A stretch of DNA of 64,000 bases from the NCBI GenBank assembly GCA_965215535.1, contig OZ244063.1:1612001-1676000 (forward strand), given 5' to 3'. The number at the start of each line of letters is the position of its first letter. Within the stretch, counting starts at the first letter, position 1. The stretch comes from Bin94 sp965215535. Its GTDB lineage: Bacteria > Gemmatimonadota > Gemmatimonadetes > Longimicrobiales > Gaopeijiaceae. The notes beneath the pieces are model-generated. The model was not told the DNA's origin, made no database searches, and saw only the letters and a program-made list of their open reading frames with translations. Below, in pieces: positions 24,480 through 34,729 of this stretch. Both the position numbers and the translations under genes were made by a program.

Positions 24480-26054
24480 ATGACGCATCGCGTACCGATT
24501 CTTCTCCTTGTCGCAACCACCCTTTCGGGGGCGCCCGCGCTCTCTGCCCAGCCGCCGGTGCCGGTCGAGTTCACCATTCGGCAGGTTCACGACGATCTCG
24601 TTGCCGGCCGCTATAGCGTCAGCGAACTCACGCAGGCCTTTCTGGAACGGATTGAGCGCTGGGAGGATCGCTACAATGCCTTTGTCTCGCTTAACCCCGA
24701 GGCGCTGGCGATTGCCGCCGAACTCGACCTGGAGCTGGCCGCTTCGGGGCCGCGGGGACCGCTGCATGGGGTGCCGGTGGTCATCAAGGACAATCTCGAC
24801 CAGGCGGGAATGGTCACAACTGCGGGCTTTAGCGGCTTCAGCGCCCGCATGGGCGGGATCGACATGATTCCGGGCGACGACGCGGCTGTGGTCGAGCGGC
24901 TGCAGAGAGCGGGGGCGGTCATTCTGGGCAAGACCAATCTGCCGGATTTTGCCGGACATGGAACCCGCACGCGGAGCACGGTGGCCGGCGAGACGCTCAA
25001 CCCGCATGCAGTGGACCGGGTGCCGGGCGGATCGAGCGGGGGAAGCGCCACCGCCGTCAATGCGAGCTTCGCCGTGCTGGGGCTGGGGACCGAGACCGGG
25101 GGATCGATCCAGAATCCTGCCGCTGCGCAGGCGCTCGTGGGGGTGAAGCCGACCTTCGGGCTGGTGCCGCTGGATGGGGTGGTGCCGATCGACGCGACCT
25201 ACCGCGATGTCGTGGGACCGCTGACGCGCACAGTCCGCGACGCCGCGATCGCGATGGATGTGATCGCCGGACCGAGCCCCGGGGATCCGGCATCGTATGC
25301 GGGGGCCGAACACATTCCCGAGCGGGGATACGAGGCCGCGCTCTCGGTGACGTCCCTGGCCGGGAAGCGCTTTGGACTTGTGGGAATGGGGTGGCGCGAC
25401 ACCTTCCTGCCGCTGGCGCCCGAGACCGCCGTGCTCTACGCCGAAGCGGTGCGGAGGCTGGAGGCCGAGGGTGCCCGGACGGCGCCCGATCCCTTCGCGG
25501 GAACCGACTGGGTTGCGCTCTACGGCGATCGTCCGGCCGTGCCCTCGGTCGGCAGTCACGATCTGGCGGTCTACCTGAAGGGTCTGGGACCCGATGCAGC
25601 CTTTCATTCGGTCGAAGAGTGGGAAGCGTTGAGCGGACGGCGGCTGCGCGAAGGCCGCCCCGCCCGGCTGCCCGTTGCGCCCACAGCCACCGAAGAGGGA
25701 GACGCCTTCCAGGCATGGCGACTCGAGATGCGCGACCTCTTCCGCCAGGTTCTCGCGGAACACGACCTCGACGGCCTCTTCTTTCCCCAGGCGGGCGCAC
25801 CCCTTCGCCCCCTTGTGGAAGACCCTGCGCGGCCCGATTACAATCCCAACAACCACGCCGAACTTCCGAGCAACATCATCAACGACATCGGTTTGCCCAC
25901 GGTGGTCGTGCCCTTCGGCTGGTACGACGACGGCACCCCCTTCGCGGTGGCCTTTATCGGCGATCTCTGGACCGACGCCGCACTGATGTCGTACGCTTAC
26001 GATCTTGAACAGGCGACGCTGGCGCGCAGGCCTCCCACCCTGACCGACCCCTGA
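24480..26054 (+). CDS. Exported amidase-signature hydrolase
   Basis: The 524-residue protein has a signal peptide (ILLLVATTLSGAPALSAQ) and the amidase-signature fold. The catalytic triad is visible as Lys103 (VVIKDN), a cis-Ser in PGGSSGGS (residues 182-189) and the nucleophile Ser209 in GTETGGSI. The family hydrolyses amides including fatty-acid amides, nitrile-derived amides and peptide amides. Export to the periplasm suggests a scavenging role. The gene is followed after 46 bp by the interrupted metzincin gene, also exported, and may share its transcript. Confidence 0.93.
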   Translation: MTHRVPILLLVATTLSGAPALSAQPPVPVEFTIRQVHDDLVAGRYSVSELTQAFLERIERWEDRYNAFVSLNPEALAIAAELDLELAASGPRGPLHGVPVVIKDNLDQAGMVTTAGFSGFSARMGGIDMIPGDDAAVVERLQRAGAVILGKTNLPDFAGHGTRTRSTVAGETLNPHAVDRVPGGSSGGSATAVNASFAVLGLGTETGGSIQNPAAAQALVGVKPTFGLVPLDGVVPIDATYRDVVGPLTRTVRDAAIAMDVIAGPSPGDPASYAGAEHIPERGYEAALSVTSLAGKRFGLVGMGWRDTFLPLAPETAVLYAEAVRRLEAEGARTAPDPFAGTDWVALYGDRPAVPSVGSHDLAVYLKGLGPDAAFHSVEEWEALSGRRLREGRPARLPVAPTATEEGDAFQAWRLEMRDLFRQVLAEHDLDGLFFPQAGAPLRPLVEDPARPDYNPNNHAELPSNIINDIGLPTVVVPFGWYDDGTPFAVAFIGDLWTDAALMSYAYDLEQATLARRPPTLTDP

Positions 26055-26100
26055 TCCCCGGCTTCCCACCCCATCACCTCCAACGACAAGGGCCAATCCC

Positions 26101-28637
26101 ATGTTCGCTGCCCAGCCCCCGACCCGCGCGCTCCTCCCTGCCGCCCTGCTCGCACTTGGCCTGGCCCTGCACCCGCTGGCCGCCCAGAACGCGCCCCCCA
26201 CGATCGCGGCCCACACCGAAGGCATGACCGCGCTGGAGGGCTTCTTCAATCTGCACTGGGACGCCGCCGCCGGACGCCTGTACTGGGAGCTGGACCCTGC
26301 GGGTGGCGAATTTCTCTATCAGATCTCAATGGGATCGGGGCTGGGATCGAATCCGGTGGGAATCGACCGTGGCCAGTTGCGCGGCACCCACGTACTGGAA
26401 CCGCACCGGATCGGGCCGCGCATCCTCCTGATGGAGCCCAACTACCGCTTCCGCGCCCGCAGCGACAACCCCACCGAGGTGCAGGCCGTGCGCGACGCCT
26501 TTGCGCCCTCGGTCTATTGGGGATTCGATATTGTGGCCGAGGAAGACGGGCGGGTGCTGGTCGATGCAACCCCCTTCTTCATTCGCGATGCGCGCAATGT
26601 GATCGGCCAATTGGCGCAGCGCAACCAGGGAAGCTTTCGCCTCGATGCGACCGTTCGGCGATCCACCTGCCGGCAACGAAATCCTTCCCCGAGAATACCG
26701 AGGTCGAAGCACTCCTGACCTTCGCCAGCAACAATCCCGGCGGACTGGTGCGGGGCGTGGCAATCAATCCGGAGGCGGTTACCCTGCGGCAGCACCATTC
26801 CTTTATCAGGCTGCCCGACGACGGCTACCGCATTCGTCTTGCCGATCCCCGCATCGGGGTCAATGGTCCCACAATTTATGACTATGCCACCCCCATCGAT
26901 GAAGACTTGCGCGTTCGGCTCGCAGCGCGCCACCGGCTGCAGAAGCGCAATCCCGGCCCCGACCCCTCCGAACCGGTCGAACCCCTTGTCTATTATGTCG
27001 ACCCCGGCACGCCGGAACCGATTCGCAGCGCGCTGATCGAGGGGGCCGCCTGGTGGGAGGACGCCTTCGAGGCCGCGGGCTTTATCAATGCCTACCGCGT
27101 TGAGGTTCTGCCCGAGGGTGTCGATCCGCAGGACATTCGCTACAACATGATTCACTGGACGCACAGGCGAACGCGCGGCTACTCGTACGGCAGCACCGTC
27201 ACCGACCCGCGCACCGGCGAGATCATTCGCGGCGTTGTGAATCTGGGCAGTCTGCGGCTGCGCCAGGACTATCTGCATGGTCAGGGCATGGTTGCGCCCT
27301 TTGGCGGCACGGTCGGCGATGCGGCCATGGGGGCGCTCTCGTGCGATATGGCCTTTGCACCCGATTTCGAATATCTGTCGCAGCTGGCGCCCGAATCGGA
27401 TGCAGTGGAGATGGCGCTGGCCCGGGTCCGGCAGCTCTCGGCGCACGAGGTGGGGCACACCCTGGGCTTTCCGCACAACTACATGGCCAGCAGCTTCGGG
27501 CGGGAAAGCGTGATGGATTATCCCGCGCCGCTGGTCGAGATCGACGCCGGCGGCAATCTCGATCTCTCCAATGCCTATGTGCAGAGAATCGGCGAGTATG
27601 ACAAGGTCTCCACCAACTGGCTTTACCGCGAATTCCCCGCGGGAACCGATGAGGCCGCCGGGCTGGAGGCCATCGTCGCCGCCTCGATTCGCGACGGCCT
27701 GATTCACATGAATCACAGCAACAACAACTTTATTGGTGCAGGTCACCCGCGCGCCGGAGTCTGGGACAATGGCGCCAATCTTGTCGATCACCTCAAACAC
27801 GAAATCCGCGTTCGCAATATCGGAATGGCCGGCTTCGGCGCCGAGATGATTCGCATGGGCCGTCCGCTCTCCGATCTCGAATTTGTACTTCTGCCGCTCT
27901 ACATGCATCACCGTTTCCAGTTGCGCGCAGCCGCACAATCTCTGGGCGGAGCCGATTACAGCTATGCGCTCCGGGGCGATGGCCAGACCCCATTCACCAT
28001 CATTCCGGGCGAGGAACAGCGCGACGCGCTCGAAACCATTCTCTCGGCGCTCACGGTGGATTTTCTTGCACTGCCGCCCGAAGTTGTTGCCATGATTCCG
28101 CCATCGGCATTCCGCCACGCCGAGGGCGAGGTCTTTCCGGGCCACACCGAGCTACTCTTCGATCCCCTGGGCGCCACCGAGGCCGCCGCCGACTTCACCA
28201 TAGGCGAAATCCTGCACCCCCAGCGCATGGCGCGCCTTGTGGTCTATGGAAGCATGGGCGACTACCCCGATCTGGACGAGGTGGTGGACCGGCTGCTGGA
28301 GGCAACCTGGGGCATGGCTGCCGAAGAGGACCCGTATCGATTGCGGGTGCAGCAGGTCATTCAGCGGGCGGCGGTCGATCGCATGATGCGTCATGGGGGC
28401 AGCGCCGATGTCATGAGCGAGGCGCGAGCGGTCCTGTCGCAGCGCCTGCATGCGCTTGCCGACCAACTCGAGGCCATGCCCGACCCGACACCGCACCAGC
28501 ACCTGGTGGCGGCCGATATTCGGCGCTGGCAGGCCCGAATCGAGAACACCACGCCGGGCGAATCGCTTGAGCTGCCCCCGGGCGATCCGATCGGGGGGAG
28601 TGTGCGGGGAGGAGGAAGGGGACCGCTCCTTCCGTAG
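26101..28637 (+). pseudogene. Zinc metzincin peptidase (DUF5117/DUF4953 type), frameshifted
   Basis: The two halves of one protein lie in different frames. From 26101 a signal peptide (ALLALGLALHPLAAQ) and N-terminal domain are read to about 26648 (QGSFRLDA). The homologous continuation (DRSAIHLPATKSF) is in another frame from 26649 to 28637. One missing base restores an ORF of about 845 residues. The second half has the metzincin zinc motif HEVGHTLGFPH and the Met-turn SVMDYP, so the enzyme would be an exported protease of the DUF5117-DUF4953 group. There is no homopolymer at the break. Either a real one-base deletion or a sequencing error; the rest looks intact. Confidence 0.8.
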
Positions 28638-28805
28638 CTTCCGGCAGTCCGCAGGCTGTCAGCCGACCTGCTGCACCGACGCATCGAATCCCATCAATGC
28701 GGTCATTGCCGGCGCGCGCCGGAAGCTCTACCCGCCGAGGTGCGATCGATGCGCCTTTCCGGATGGAGCCAGGTTGTCAGAAGTGGAGGAAGCCGCGAGG
28801 CACCG

Positions 28806-29603
28806 TTATCGTGACTTCGACCGCTCCCGCCGCCCCTCTGTCCGAAAGCGATACCCAAAGCCGCGCACGGTTTCGATCCAGTCTCCGGCGGGCCCCAGCT
28901 TTCCCCGAAGTCTGCGCACATGCATGTCCACGGTGCGGGTGTGGATCCGGCCGGCGATCTGCGAATCCACGCTCCACGCCTCCGAGAGCAACTGGCGGCG
29001 GCTCTGGGTGCGGCCCCGGCGCTCCAGCAGGGTGCGCAACAGGCGAAATTCGGTTGGGGTGAGATCAACCGACCGGCCGGAGAGGGTTACGGCGTGGGCG
29101 CCGACATCGATGCGCAACCCACCGCCCTGAAGAATCCGTCCGCCCCCCGAGATGGGTTTGAGCTCGCCGCGGGCTCGCCGCAGAATGGCATCGACCCGAA
29201 GCACAAGTTCGCGAACGCTGAAGGGCTTGGTCACATAGTCGTCGGCGCCGGCCTCGAGGCCGCTGATCCGATCTTCCTGTTCGCGCCTGGCGGTGAGAAG
29301 CAGAATTGGCGTGTGGCGTGTGGCGGGGTCGGATTTGAGCGAGCGCAGCACCTCGTCGCCAGAGATCCCCGGCAACATCCGATCCAGAACGATCAGATCG
29401 GGGAGATCGCGATGAATGGCGTCGAGCGCAACCGTGCCACTGAGCGCGGTTTCGACCCGGTAACCCTGGCGGGCAAGCTGGTAGGCAACGAGCGCCGCGA
29501 TCTCGGATTCGTCCTCAACCACAAGAATCCGCTTCTGTTGGGCTGTCTCCAATGCCACCGTCACCGCTTCCGCTCCTGCATCCGGCGGCAGGTGTTCATT
29601 CAT
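28806..29603 (-). CDS. OmpR/PhoB-family response regulator
   Basis: The 265-residue protein has a receiver domain (residues about 24-140) with acidic pair Glu30-Asp31, phosphoacceptor Asp74 (LIVLDRMLPG) and Lys126 (YVTKPF). A winged-helix effector domain follows (LTPTEFRLLRTLLERRGR and VDMHVRRLRGKLG). It therefore binds DNA, most likely as a dimer on direct repeats. It overlaps the upstream lipoprotein gene as ATGA and is the last gene of the TonB-receptor operon. No histidine kinase gene is nearby, so its sensor must be elsewhere. Confidence 0.95.
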   Translation of the reverse strand: MNEHLPPDAGAEAVTVALETAQQKRILVVEDESEIAALVAYQLARQGYRVETALSGTVALDAIHRDLPDLIVLDRMLPGISGDEVLRSLKSDPATRHTPILLLTARREQEDRISGLEAGADDYVTKPFSVRELVLRVDAILRRARGELKPISGGGRILQGGGLRIDVGAHAVTLSGRSVDLTPTEFRLLRTLLERRGRTQSRRQLLSEAWSVDSQIAGRIHTRTVDMHVRRLRGKLGPAGDWIETVRGFGYRFRTEGRRERSKSR

Positions 29604-30214
29604 GAACGAGACGGCGCCGGAGATTCGTCTCGCACGCTATCGCGGTCCAGCGACTCGAGATCTTCGTCGTAGTAGCGAAAGATCTTGAAGCCGCCGTGCC
29701 GCTCCAGCACATCCTTGAAGAGTTGCAGGCGATATCGCCCTTCGCGGGCACCAAAGACAATATAGCAATCGGTATGCACCTGGAAGCTCGCAAAGGATTG
29801 GATCTCGCCCTCGCAGCTTACCGACTCGAAGGCGATGGGCCGGGCCCACTCCAGAACCTCGGCGGCGCGCGGAATCGCCCGTCCATTCCGCAACTCGATA
29901 TTCTGCCACGCCATATCGACGGGAAAGGGCGAAGGCCCCTGCGCGGCGGGCAGCTCGGGCCAGACGACGCCATTGTGCTCGGCCTCGGTCAGGCGAAGGC
30001 TCGCGAGCGCATCCGCATCGCCCCGCTCGAAGGCGGCCAGCGCTTGGCGGCCCAGGTCGTCGAGATCCGAGGCGGAACCCGGGAAGGCCTTCTGGCCGTC
30101 GCACCCCAGTGCGACGGCCAGGAGGCAGGCTGCCCGCCACCCGCGCCGGATGGCGCGGGTGGCGGGGGCCGTCCGTCCTAATTCGTAACGAACGAGGTCC
30201 AACCGAGCCACCAC
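29600..30214 (-). CDS. Hypothetical lipoprotein in TonB-receptor operon
   Basis: The 204-residue product has an arginine-rich N-terminus and a lipobox (LLAVALGC). It is otherwise unassigned: an alpha/beta domain with motifs NGVVWPELPAAQ and CYIVFGAREGRYRLQLFKDVLERHGG without known catalytic residues. The GTG at 30214 overlaps the upstream gene by 37 bp; TTG at about 30205 is possible. A perfect hairpin lies within the first 30 codons. The ATGA overlap with the regulator gene suggests coupled translation, so it may be linked to sensing or to the receptor's cargo. Confidence 0.7.
   Translation of the reverse strand: MVARLDLVRYELGRTAPATRAIRRGWRAACLLAVALGCDGQKAFPGSASDLDDLGRQALAAFERGDADALASLRLTEAEHNGVVWPELPAAQGPSPFPVDMAWQNIELRNGRAIPRAAEVLEWARPIAFESVSCEGEIQSFASFQVHTDCYIVFGAREGRYRLQLFKDVLERHGGFKIFRYYDEDLESLDRDSVRDESPAPSRS
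30135..30166 (-). terminator. Perfect 14-bp stem-loop after the beta-helix gene
   Basis: CCGCCACCCGCGCC (30135-30148) pairs perfectly with GGCGCGGGTGGCGG (30153-30166) around a 4-nt loop. In the minus-strand transcript it begins 12 nt after the stop of the right-handed repeat lipoprotein gene, inside the start of the next ORF. No T tract follows, so it could be an attenuating or mRNA-stabilising hairpin rather than an intrinsic terminator. Confidence 0.5.
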
Positions 30215-31731
30215 TTTTCGCCATCCGGCGCGGCTGCGCCGATATAGTCGGTTATGGTGAAAAAATCGTCTGTGGGCGGCGTTGCCGCGCCCTCCAGGAG
30301 GGGCGATCCCGCCACCGGCGTAAAGTCTGGCGCATCGCGGTTGAAGGGATCCGCCAGCATTGCGTTGTCCACAACCCGGTTCATCCAGGCCTCGGTCATG
30401 AAGAAGCCTTCGCTGGTATGTCCGGATTCATCGCCCAATTCAAAGTTGTCGGTATTGCCCGAAAGAATCGAATTGCGAATCTCGAGGCCCTGTGTAAAGG
30501 TCTCGACGTTGTCCACATCCAGCCCGTCGTCCCTAAAGCCAATCGCAACGGTGTTGGCAATCAGGCCCGCTGTGCCGCGCCGCAGACGCAGCCCGTCGGC
30601 GCCATCGGTTGCCTCCGCACCGCCACCCACCAGCGTCACATTGTAAATCGTCGGCTGGGTCAGCGGCATCGCCTCAAAGTTGTCCTCGTTGCCATCCACC
30701 TCGAAGCCATTGTCGGCATCGTCCGGATTCTGCTGCACAATCCAGAACTGACCGCGACCCTGCCAGCCGGTCGAATAGTCGAAGCTGTCATCCGATGCAT
30801 TGGTGACCAGCGCATACTTGAGGTCAACGGTGCCGCCGAAGAATTCAATTCCATCGTCCAGACCGACATTCGTCTGCACATGATGAATCTCGGTGCCGGC
30901 GCCTACGCCATTCAGCGTCAGGGCGTTGATCTCATTGCCGAAGGACACTTCAAAGCCGGCAAATTCAATGCGTGTATAGACTATCACGCCACTGTCATCG
31001 TTCACCTCTTCGCCGCCGTAGCTTCCCGAAGAGCCCTCGCCAATGCATTGGCCAGCGGGGAAGTTGCACAACGACAGGCCGTTGATCACCACGCCCCCCC
31101 AGTCGCCCGCGCGGCGTTCGCCCTCAGGCAGCGAACTGGTGAAAACCACCGGCGCATCGGCGGTGCCTTCGGAGAAGATTTTGCCACCCGTGCGCACAAT
31201 CAGGGCCGACGGCTGCACCGCCGCATTTCCCTGAATCAGGGTGCCGGCCGGAATGTGAAGCTCGCCCCCGTCGGCAACTGTCACAATCCCCGAAAGAATA
31301 TAGACGGAGTCGGCGTGCAGGGTGCGCACACCGCGAATCGTTCCGGACAGATCGGCGCGCAGATCGACCGCGCTCACCTCGACCAGGGCCGGATCGGAGG
31401 GATTGGACGAGAGACCGCCCGCAACCGCGATCACGCGATACGAATAGGTTCCGGGCTCGACGCCATTGTCCGTGTAGCTGGTGCCGGTCACCCCCTGGGC
31501 CACCGAAGAAAAGCCGGTTCCGGCAGTCTGGCGCTGAATGGTGAAGCTGTCACCGGAGCCGCTCCAGCTTACAGTCACGTCGCTCCCATTCGCCGTGGCG
31601 TTCACGCCGGTGGGCGCGGCCGGCGCCTGGGCAGCCGGGGGAGCGGTCATGGGCTCGTCATCGTCGCAGGCAGCGAGCGTGAAAGAGGCCGCGACAAGCA
31701 GGCCGACGAGCAGATTGGGCTTGCGATTCAT
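30178..31731 (-). CDS. Lipoprotein with fibronectin III and right-handed repeat domain
   Basis: The 517-residue protein starts at MNRKPNLLVG with AGGAGG upstream and has a lipobox (SFTLAAC). Residues about 40-120 form a fibronectin type III module (GVNATANGSDVTVSWSGSGDSF). The remainder reads as parallel beta-helix-like repeats with many Asn, Asp and Gly turns (IEFAGFEVSFGNEINALTLNG, VGLDDGIEFFGGTVDLKYALV). Such proteins paired with a TonB receptor are usually surface-exposed ligand-binding partners. It lies 112 bp downstream of the receptor gene. Ligand is unknown. Confidence 0.85.
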   Translation of the reverse strand: MNRKPNLLVGLLVAASFTLAACDDDEPMTAPPAAQAPAAPTGVNATANGSDVTVSWSGSGDSFTIQRQTAGTGFSSVAQGVTGTSYTDNGVEPGTYSYRVIAVAGGLSSNPSDPALVEVSAVDLRADLSGTIRGVRTLHADSVYILSGIVTVADGGELHIPAGTLIQGNAAVQPSALIVRTGGKIFSEGTADAPVVFTSSLPEGERRAGDWGGVVINGLSLCNFPAGQCIGEGSSGSYGGEEVNDDSGVIVYTRIEFAGFEVSFGNEINALTLNGVGAGTEIHHVQTNVGLDDGIEFFGGTVDLKYALVTNASDDSFDYSTGWQGRGQFWIVQQNPDDADNGFEVDGNEDNFEAMPLTQPTIYNVTLVGGGAEATDGADGLRLRRGTAGLIANTVAIGFRDDGLDVDNVETFTQGLEIRNSILSGNTDNFELGDESGHTSEGFFMTEAWMNRVVDNAMLADPFNRDAPDFTPVAGSPLLEGAATPPTDDFFTITDYIGAAAPDGEKWWLGWTSFVTN

Positions 31732-31843
31732 CTTGGTGTCTTCCTCCTGACGGAAGGGTATTGGGCCTGTTGTGCCCGTTTTCAGCATGCTGCGCGCTGC
31801 CGACCTCATGCCGGCGAGGAGCGAAAATGCACGCCGTTGATGG

Positions 31844-34729
31844 TCAGTTTCCCGTATCCCACCCAAAGGAGAGGGAAACCGTCCTGCCATTGTTCCATTG
31901 GCGAAGCAGGTCGCCAGCCTGGGTATATTCCACTACATTGCCGATCAGGCGGCTGGCCGAAAGTTTGACCTTGACGCCACCGCGCACCCTCTGTTCAAGC
32001 ACAACATCCAATTGGCTGCGCGCCTCTTCGTAGATCTCTGCAGTAGCCTGACCGCCTACGGCATCGATGCGACGGCCAAACCGATTGAAGAGGACGCTGG
32101 CCCGCGAGCTGCCCGACTCCGATGCATAGGTCAGCGAAAGATTTGCCACATAGGGCGACTGACCCTGCAAAGCGCGCGTTTTGGGCTCGGCCGCCTGATC
32201 GATTCCGCCCTCGCCGGGAATGTAGATGCGAATGACATCGGGGGTTGTGACCTCGGATTGCACAAGAGTCAGATTGCTGTTGAGAGACACCGTGCGCAGA
32301 GCGGGAATCAGAGCCCCCAGACTTGACCGGAATTCGAACTCCAGCCCGTAATTGCTGGCCGATCCGCCATTGATCCACGACTTGAGCAGCTCGGTGCTGG
32401 GCAGTACGGCAACCTCGATCGGGGCGTCGAAGGTCTTGTAAAAGGCGCTCCCGGCGATCAGCGCCCCCGGGGCAAAAAAGAACTCCCAGCGGGCATCGTA
32501 GTTCTGAATCAGCGACCGTACAAGCTCCGGATTCCCGATCGTCAGATAGCCGCCCGCATAGTCGGCAAAGGAAAAGGGTGCCAGTTCGCGAAGTTGCGGC
32601 CGCGCCAGCGTTCGGGAGGCGGCAAGGCGCAAATTCATCCCCTCGCGCAGCTCCACCGTCAAATTAACCGCAGGCAGAATGTCGGCATTGTCCAGCAGTG
32701 CGCCTTCGAGCGGCCTCTGGCCAACATCGTGCAGATCGAAGGGCGTCACCACCTGCGTGGCTGCCTCCAGGCGCGCACCCGCCATGATCCGCACCGGGCC
32801 CGCAACTTCGGTATCGATCATGGCATAGCCGGCCCTGATCTCCTCCTGGGCGTCGTAGTTGTCGGGGCGGAAGGTGGCCTCGGTCAGCTCAAAGCCGTTG
32901 CGCGTAATTGTCTCGGGATTGAAGAGACCGTTGGGATCGCGCGCGCGAATTTCGTTGGTGACAACCCCGCCGCGATTGAGCAGAAAGCGGAAGCGACGGG
33001 TAAAGGCGGTGCGCTCCTTGGCGCTGAAGGAACCGCCAAGCTGAATGGCGCCCACCCGGTCGCCCAGGGTGAAGGGAATCTCGAGATCGCCCGCGCCGCT
33101 CCAGGTGTCATCGACCAGATCCTGGTGAAAGACCGAGCCCGACGAGACAAAGTTGTCAAAGAGGAAGCGCCCGCCCTCTTCGCGGTACAGCACTTCGCGG
33201 GTGTTGGGCTCGTAGCGTCCCGCCTGCGACCATGCGCCCCGCCAATCGAAGCTGGCATTGTTGAGGAAGCCGAGACGGTGCTCGCCCTTGAGTTGTGCAT
33301 TGATCAGCGTCTGGGCCAGAAAGCGGAGCCGGTAATTCCGCTGGTCGGATCCCGTGTCGAGGTTGAATCCCTCGTAGACGCGCGCCTCGTCGTCCATGAG
33401 GCGGTTATAGACAAAGTTCGCGGTTATGCGGCTGGTCGGAGTCAACTCGTATGAAAGATTGGCCAGACCGCCCAGCGAAACCGAGTGCGTGGTCTCGTCG
33501 CCCCGGTAGTCCACCTCGGCTGCAGAAAGGCCGGCCGTCGAGAAGACCCGTTCGATCACATCGGTCTTGTTGTTGTAGGAGTTGGAGTAGGTCAGCGAAC
33601 CCAATACCCCCAGCGAGCGCCCCAGGAGCTCCAGATCGTCGCCAAAGGAGACGCCCAGAGACGCATTGGGGGGAAGGTCGCCGGGCGTGGGCCCCCAATC
33701 TCCGGTGAAGGCCTCGCCGAAGTTCTCGAGATCGGTGCGTGTAAAGTTCGGAAAGATGATCCGCCGGTCGGTGGGAATCAGATCGGGCAAATTGCGCGTG
33801 CCATCGTCGAAGCCCAGCAGGTCGAGACCGCCCCCCGCATAGCGCAGGCCATCGGCAAATGTGGATTCGCTGTTGTAGCTGCCCGAGGCCGACACCGAAA
33901 AGATGCGCCGGGTCGGAAAGTCCTTCGTGCGCAACTCCACCAGGCCGCCTGCATAATCTCCGGGCTGGCTGGGCGAATAGCTCTTGGCGGTTACAATCGA
34001 TTCCAGCAGATCCGAGGGCACCACATCGAGCGGCACCACCTTGCGGTCGGGCATCGGCGAGGCCAGCGGCGCGCCATTGAGCGTGGTCGAGCTGTAGCGC
34101 TCACCCAATCCCCGCACATAGGCGAACTTGCCATCGACCACCGACAGCCCCGGCACCCGCTTGAGCGCGGCGGCGGCGTCGCCATCGGGCGAGCGCGAGA
34201 TCTGATCGGCGCCAATCGCGTCCACCACAAAGGATTCGGTCTGGCGCTCGGTCAGCAGCGCGGTGGTGGACCCCGCCTCGATAGCGGCCTCGACGGTAAT
34301 GCCCGCGATTGCGATTGCCGCCTGTTCGAGCCCGATGTCCAGGGCGGTCACCTCACCCGGCTCAACGCTCACCCCCGTCAGCGTCTTCGTGCCATAGCCG
34401 ATCAACTGCACCACCACCGCCTGCACCCCGGCGGGCACATCGCGAATCAGGTAGCGCCCATCGACCGACGAGAGGGTGCCGATCTCGGTGTTCTCCACAA
34501 GAATCTGGACATTGGAGAGCGGTCGAGCGGTGGCAGCGTCCACAATCCGACCGGCAATTCTGCCTGCGTTGTCCTGGGCAGCGGCAGGCGTGGCCAGCGC
34601 AGCCGCCCATGCAACTGCAATCGCCCAAGGCCCGGCGCTCCGCCACTCCCGGTGCGCGCCCGATCTTTTCCACGGCCACGGACGGACACTGTCGGCAGCC
34701 CGCCCGCTCTTCCCGCTCTTTCCGAACAT
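31844..34729 (-). CDS. TonB-dependent outer-membrane receptor
   Basis: The 961-residue receptor starts at MFGKSGKSGRAADS, with a signal sequence ending AAALATPAAAQ. An N-terminal carboxypeptidase-regulatory-like domain follows (GRIAGRIVDAATARPLSNVQI). The plug domain has the TonB box/plug pattern (RVPGLSVVDGKFAYVRGLGERY) and a long C-terminal barrel ends in an aromatic-rich strand (TVSLSFGWDTGN). Transport is energised by TonB-ExbBD. Gene order suggests that the next lipoprotein presents the substrate, as in SusCD-like pairs, though the lipoprotein is not SusD-like. Expression may depend on the regulator at the operon's end. Confidence 0.93.
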   Translation of the reverse strand: MFGKSGKSGRAADSVRPWPWKRSGAHREWRSAGPWAIAVAWAAALATPAAAQDNAGRIAGRIVDAATARPLSNVQILVENTEIGTLSSVDGRYLIRDVPAGVQAVVVQLIGYGTKTLTGVSVEPGEVTALDIGLEQAAIAIAGITVEAAIEAGSTTALLTERQTESFVVDAIGADQISRSPDGDAAAALKRVPGLSVVDGKFAYVRGLGERYSSTTLNGAPLASPMPDRKVVPLDVVPSDLLESIVTAKSYSPSQPGDYAGGLVELRTKDFPTRRIFSVSASGSYNSESTFADGLRYAGGGLDLLGFDDGTRNLPDLIPTDRRIIFPNFTRTDLENFGEAFTGDWGPTPGDLPPNASLGVSFGDDLELLGRSLGVLGSLTYSNSYNNKTDVIERVFSTAGLSAAEVDYRGDETTHSVSLGGLANLSYELTPTSRITANFVYNRLMDDEARVYEGFNLDTGSDQRNYRLRFLAQTLINAQLKGEHRLGFLNNASFDWRGAWSQAGRYEPNTREVLYREEGGRFLFDNFVSSGSVFHQDLVDDTWSGAGDLEIPFTLGDRVGAIQLGGSFSAKERTAFTRRFRFLLNRGGVVTNEIRARDPNGLFNPETITRNGFELTEATFRPDNYDAQEEIRAGYAMIDTEVAGPVRIMAGARLEAATQVVTPFDLHDVGQRPLEGALLDNADILPAVNLTVELREGMNLRLAASRTLARPQLRELAPFSFADYAGGYLTIGNPELVRSLIQNYDARWEFFFAPGALIAGSAFYKTFDAPIEVAVLPSTELLKSWINGGSASNYGLEFEFRSSLGALIPALRTVSLNSNLTLVQSEVTTPDVIRIYIPGEGGIDQAAEPKTRALQGQSPYVANLSLTYASESGSSRASVLFNRFGRRIDAVGGQATAEIYEEARSQLDVVLEQRVRGGVKVKLSASRLIGNVVEYTQAGDLLRQWNNGRTVSLSFGWDTGN

